Assembly (NCBI GenBank): GCA_031406155.1
Contig: JANOGW010000012.1
Span: 124,001 to 188,000, forward strand
Reading direction: 5' to 3'
DNA: 64,000 bases
Source of the DNA: JACMNW01 sp031406155
Lineage (GTDB): Bacteria > Pseudomonadota > Alphaproteobacteria > Rhodobacterales > Rhodobacteraceae
This document shows positions 61,396 through 64,000 of the stretch, piece by piece. The translations under genes and the position numbers were made by a program. Under the pieces are notes generated by a model. That model searched no databases. It had not been told where the DNA came from and worked only from the letters and a program-made list of their open reading frames with translations. The stretch's first letter is position 1. Each line of letters starts with the position of its first letter.

Positions 61396-62985
61396 TCAGT
61401 GCCGGAAATGCCGCTGGCCGGTGAACACCATGGCAAGGCCGGCCGCATCTGCCGCTGCAATCACCTCGTCATCGCGCAGCGATCCGCCGGGCTGGATGAC
61501 CGCCGTGGCCCCAGCAGCGGCGGCAGCATGTATCCCGTCGGCAAAGGGGAAGAACGCATCCGATGCCACCACGGAGCCCTGGCTCATCGGCTGGCTTGCA
61601 CCAGTCGCTTGCGCCATGTCCATGCTTTTGTGCGCGGCGATCCGCATGCTGTCGATCCGGCTCATCTGCCCCGCACCAATGCCGACGGTCGCGCCATCCC
61701 GCGCATAGATGATCGCGTTTGATTTCACATGCTTGGCAACGGTCCATGCAAACAGCAGATCGGCCATTTCGGCATTGGTCGGCGCGCGCCTCGTCACCAC
61801 CTTCAGATCGGACGGTGCCAAGGCCGCGCCGTCGCGGTCCTGCACCAGAAAGCCACCCGCAACCTGCCGGAACGCCAATCCCGGCGCGCGCGGGTCTGGC
61901 AAATGGTCAGTCGTCAGTAAACGCAGGTTCTTTTTCTTCGCAAAAATACTCATCGCGTCAGCATTGGCCCCGGGGGCGATCACCACTTCGGTGAAAACCT
62001 GCACGATCTGTTCTGCCGCTTCGCCGTCAAGTATCTGATTAAAGGCGACAATACCGCCAAAGGCTGATGTGTGGTCACAGTCGTAGGCCCGCGAATACGC
62101 CTCGCGCAGGGTTGCCCCGCGAGCGACACCGCAGGGATTGGCGTGTTTGATGATGGCGCAGACGGGGCCGTCCTGAGGGCTGAACTCGGCTACCATTTCG
62201 AACGCGGCATCGGTGTCGTTGATGTTGTTGTAGGACATTTCCTTGCCCTGCCACTGGCGCGCCGTTGCCACGCCCGGGCGGGCCGATCCATCGCGGTAGA
62301 ACGCTGCAGTCTGATGCGGGTTTTCGCCGTAGCGCAGGGTTTGGGCCAATCTACCGGAAAAGCTGCGCCGCGCCGGCGTGGTGACGTGCAGGGCTTGTGC
62401 CATCCAGGTTGAAACGGCCACATCATAAGCGGCGGTGCGCGAAAACGCGGCGAGTGCCTGCTTTTGGCGATATCCAAGGCAGGTGGCACCATCTTGCGCG
62501 CGAAGCTGGTCCAGCAGCGCGGCATAATCTTCGGGGTCGGTCACAACGGTGACAAAGCGGTGGTTCTTCGCCGCCGCCCTGATCATTGCGGGCCCGCCGA
62601 TATCGATGTTTTCGATGCAATCGGCAGTGCTGGCACCACGGGCGACAGTTGCCTCGAACGGGTAGAGGTTGGAGATCAGCAGATCAATCGGCTCGATCCC
62701 ATGCGCGGCCATTGCCACCAGATGTTCGTCGTCATCGCGCAGCGCAAGCAACCCGCCATGTACATTCGGGTGCAGCGTCTTGACGCGGCCATCCATCATT
62801 TCTGGAAATCCGGTAACATCCGACACATCGCGAACGTCCAGCCCGGCATTTCGCAAGGATTGCGCCGATCCGCCGGTGGAAATCAGTTCGACCCCATACC
62901 CCGCCAGTGCACGCGCCAGATCGATCATGCCGCTTTTGTCCGACACTGAAATCAGCGCGCGCCCGATGGGTACAAGGTTAGTCAT
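61396..62985 (-). CDS. purH: bifunctional AICAR formyltransferase/IMP cyclohydrolase
   Basis: 529 residues. Last two steps of IMP synthesis. The N-terminal MGS-like IMP cyclohydrolase domain (about 1-200) begins LISVSDKSGMIDLARAL and contains TGFPEMMDGRVKTLHPNVHGG, followed by the formyltransferase domain with RYGENPHQTAAFY and IIKHANPCGVA. Starts 25 bases after the heparinase-like gene, in the order heparinase-purH-lspA that is common in this group. Confidence 0.97.
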   Translation of the reverse strand: MTNLVPIGRALISVSDKSGMIDLARALAGYGVELISTGGSAQSLRNAGLDVRDVSDVTGFPEMMDGRVKTLHPNVHGGLLALRDDDEHLVAMAAHGIEPIDLLISNLYPFEATVARGASTADCIENIDIGGPAMIRAAAKNHRFVTVVTDPEDYAALLDQLRAQDGATCLGYRQKQALAAFSRTAAYDVAVSTWMAQALHVTTPARRSFSGRLAQTLRYGENPHQTAAFYRDGSARPGVATARQWQGKEMSYNNINDTDAAFEMVAEFSPQDGPVCAIIKHANPCGVARGATLREAYSRAYDCDHTSAFGGIVAFNQILDGEAAEQIVQVFTEVVIAPGANADAMSIFAKKKNLRLLTTDHLPDPRAPGLAFRQVAGGFLVQDRDGAALAPSDLKVVTRRAPTNAEMADLLFAWTVAKHVKSNAIIYARDGATVGIGAGQMSRIDSMRIAAHKSMDMAQATGASQPMSQGSVVASDAFFPFADGIHAAAAAGATAVIQPGGSLRDDEVIAAADAAGLAMVFTGQRHFRH

Positions 62986-63010
62986 CGCATCTCTCCTCGG
63001 CCCTTGCGCG

Positions 63011-64000
63011 TCAGACCTGCGGGGCCATGGGATCGTCCCGGTCCAGATCGCGGATCGCCTGCGGAGTATCCTGTGCCTTCGCCAAGGTCCAGCCGATCCG
63101 GGTTTGATTTGTTACCATCCGCCCGGAAAGGACGATCTGCTGGGTTCCGCGCGGCTTCAGGCGGCCTTTTTCCAGATAGACCGAGGCTTCAAGTGTCAGG
63201 TCCGCCGGCCCGTCATAACGGAACACCCATATTTCAGAGCTTTTCAGAACCATCGACACCGCCTTTCCACCCATATCGAGTGCGGCGTCTGTATCGGGAT
63301 GCAGATGAAACCGGATCGCGAAGTGGACGCCGTTCAGTGCAGACCGCGTCAACATCGCGTTGAACCTCGCCTCGGCGGCCGGGCCTTGCGCCAGCAGCGC
63401 ATCCTCGCCAGCCAGTCGGCGACCATCCGCTGAAAGCATCAAAGACCGGCTGTGGGTCAACCCATGTGACGCCGACCAGCCTTCATGGGCCAAATGAATA
63501 TGGCTGCCTTCAGATCCGATTCCGCGTTGCTCGGTATCGGTGTCGGCCAGATCGATCATCAACTCTCGTCCGGCATGGCTGGCACCCAGCCGCGACGACG
63601 AGTACCCCTCGATAGCAAGCGTCGAATGCGATGGTGTCGCCCGCCCGGCACGGTTCCATTCCGGCCCGAACGGCGCGCCGGATCCACAACTGACGATGAG
63701 CGGGCGGCGGCCCGATGTCAGCTCAAACGCCAGTGTCGACGCATGTGCCGCGCCGCTGGCCCGCCCGCCTGGCGGCGGTGCTGCATCCACGATCACCGTA
63801 GTGCGCCCGGTGGCAAGCCGTGCATAGCCCATGGACAAGCCGGGATTGGGCAGCGATTTCACCCCCGAACTGGCCAGCGCATGATCAAGCCGCCCCTCCA
63901 GCCCGCGCCCGCCGCCGTGGAACCGGGCCAGCCCGCCATCGGCATGGCGCAGTGCGCGCAGGGTCGGTGCGATGCGGCCGATAGCGGCCAGATGTTCGGG
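63011..64000 (-). CDS. heparinase II/III family protein, C-terminal part
   Basis: 330 codons in the window; the gene continues past the right edge. The first visible codons read PEHLAAIGRIAPTL, then HADGGLARFHGGGRG and GYARLATGRTTVIVDAAPPP. The beta-sheet-rich segment STLAFELTSGRRPLIVSCGSG and the later EGSHIHLAHEGWSASHGLTHSRS in order fit heparinase II/III-like lyases. It is usually the gene upstream of purH in Rhodobacterales. The substrate (an acidic polysaccharide or cell-wall glycan) is not known, and the catalytic toroid domain lies outside the window. Confidence 0.87.
   Translation of the reverse strand, partial: PEHLAAIGRIAPTLRALRHADGGLARFHGGGRGLEGRLDHALASSGVKSLPNPGLSMGYARLATGRTTVIVDAAPPPGGRASGAAHASTLAFELTSGRRPLIVSCGSGAPFGPEWNRAGRATPSHSTLAIEGYSSSRLGASHAGRELMIDLADTDTEQRGIGSEGSHIHLAHEGWSASHGLTHSRSLMLSADGRRLAGEDALLAQGPAAEARFNAMLTRSALNGVHFAIRFHLHPDTDAALDMGGKAVSMVLKSSEIWVFRYDGPADLTLEASVYLEKGRLKPRGTQQIVLSGRMVTNQTRIGWTLAKAQDTPQAIRDLDRDDPMAPQV

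Noticed and set aside
1..64000. tRNA, rRNA, CRISPR arrays, transposases or integrases
   Set aside because: Looked for by eye on both strands; no cloverleaf with a CCA-ready end, no repeat-spacer pattern and no DDE or tyrosine recombinase motif was found. A tool such as tRNAscan-SE could still find one.

Overview
The window looks like chromosome of a marine-type alphaproteobacterium of the Rhodobacterales (Rhodobacteraceae/Roseobacteraceae). The evidence is the high GC content, Rhodobacter-type porins, an RpoE-ChrR singlet-oxygen module with its usual five-gene partner operon, and local orders typical of this group: DUF3576-leuS-lptE-holA, purH-lspA-DUF3035-M16-M16, rbfA-DUF2233-truB. No rRNA, tRNA, CRISPR array, transposase or prophage gene was recognised. 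Most of the window is core genome with short gaps and many 4-bp ATGA/GTGA overlaps. Product names are judged from translated sequence and motifs; no database search was run.

Layout. 0-3.8 kb: DUF3576 lipoprotein, leuS, lptE and the start of holA (minus). 4.0-6.8 kb: two tandem porins and a YggS protein. 6.8-10.3 kb: an isolated amylosucrase-like enzyme, then ribA with an L,D-transpeptidase. 10.5-14.3 kb: an orphan OmpR-type regulator, two near-identical small-RNA-like terminator units, xthA, thioredoxin-TPR, LON-like and Trm112. 14.3-21.1 kb: ubiH-like, amidase, aminotransferase, ftsK. 21.1-23.0 kb: accessory pocket between ftsK and lolA with an AT-richer gene of unknown function and a CsbD/DUF3309 stress pair. 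23.2-30.5 kb: lolA, SLT lipoprotein, AEC transporter, hspQ, a STAS/anti-sigma-kinase pair, ggt, free-Met-sulfoxide reductase, homocysteine methyltransferase, RluA-type synthase. 30.5-35.6 kb: aldehyde dehydrogenase/flavin oxidoreductase operon, 1-Cys peroxiredoxin, L,D-transpeptidase. 35.7-40.9 kb: pnp and rpsO, separated by a TetR-controlled accessory pocket. 41.2-47.9 kb: RTX protein, DUF1643, truB, DUF2233, rbfA, dapB, two small proteins, rsmB. 47.9-54.0 kb: the sigma-E module. 54.0-64 kb: hutD, rmuC, mutL, two M16 proteins, DUF3035, lspA, purH and a partial heparinase-like gene.

The best-supported functional unit is 47.9-54.0 kb. Sigma factor RpoE and zinc anti-sigma ChrR are divergent from a five-gene operon (FAD oxidoreductase, DUF1365, MFS, DUF3833, SDR). 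I find sigma-E-like promoters (TGATCC/T-N18-TAAC) facing both ways in the intergenic region, and all seven ChrR zinc ligands known from Rhodobacter sphaeroides fall at identical residue numbers. The least explained signals are the paired 44-nt RNA-like units at 11.3-11.5 kb, the pocket between ftsK and lolA, and the TetR pocket, whose first target gene has a good ribosome binding site in front of an ACG codon.
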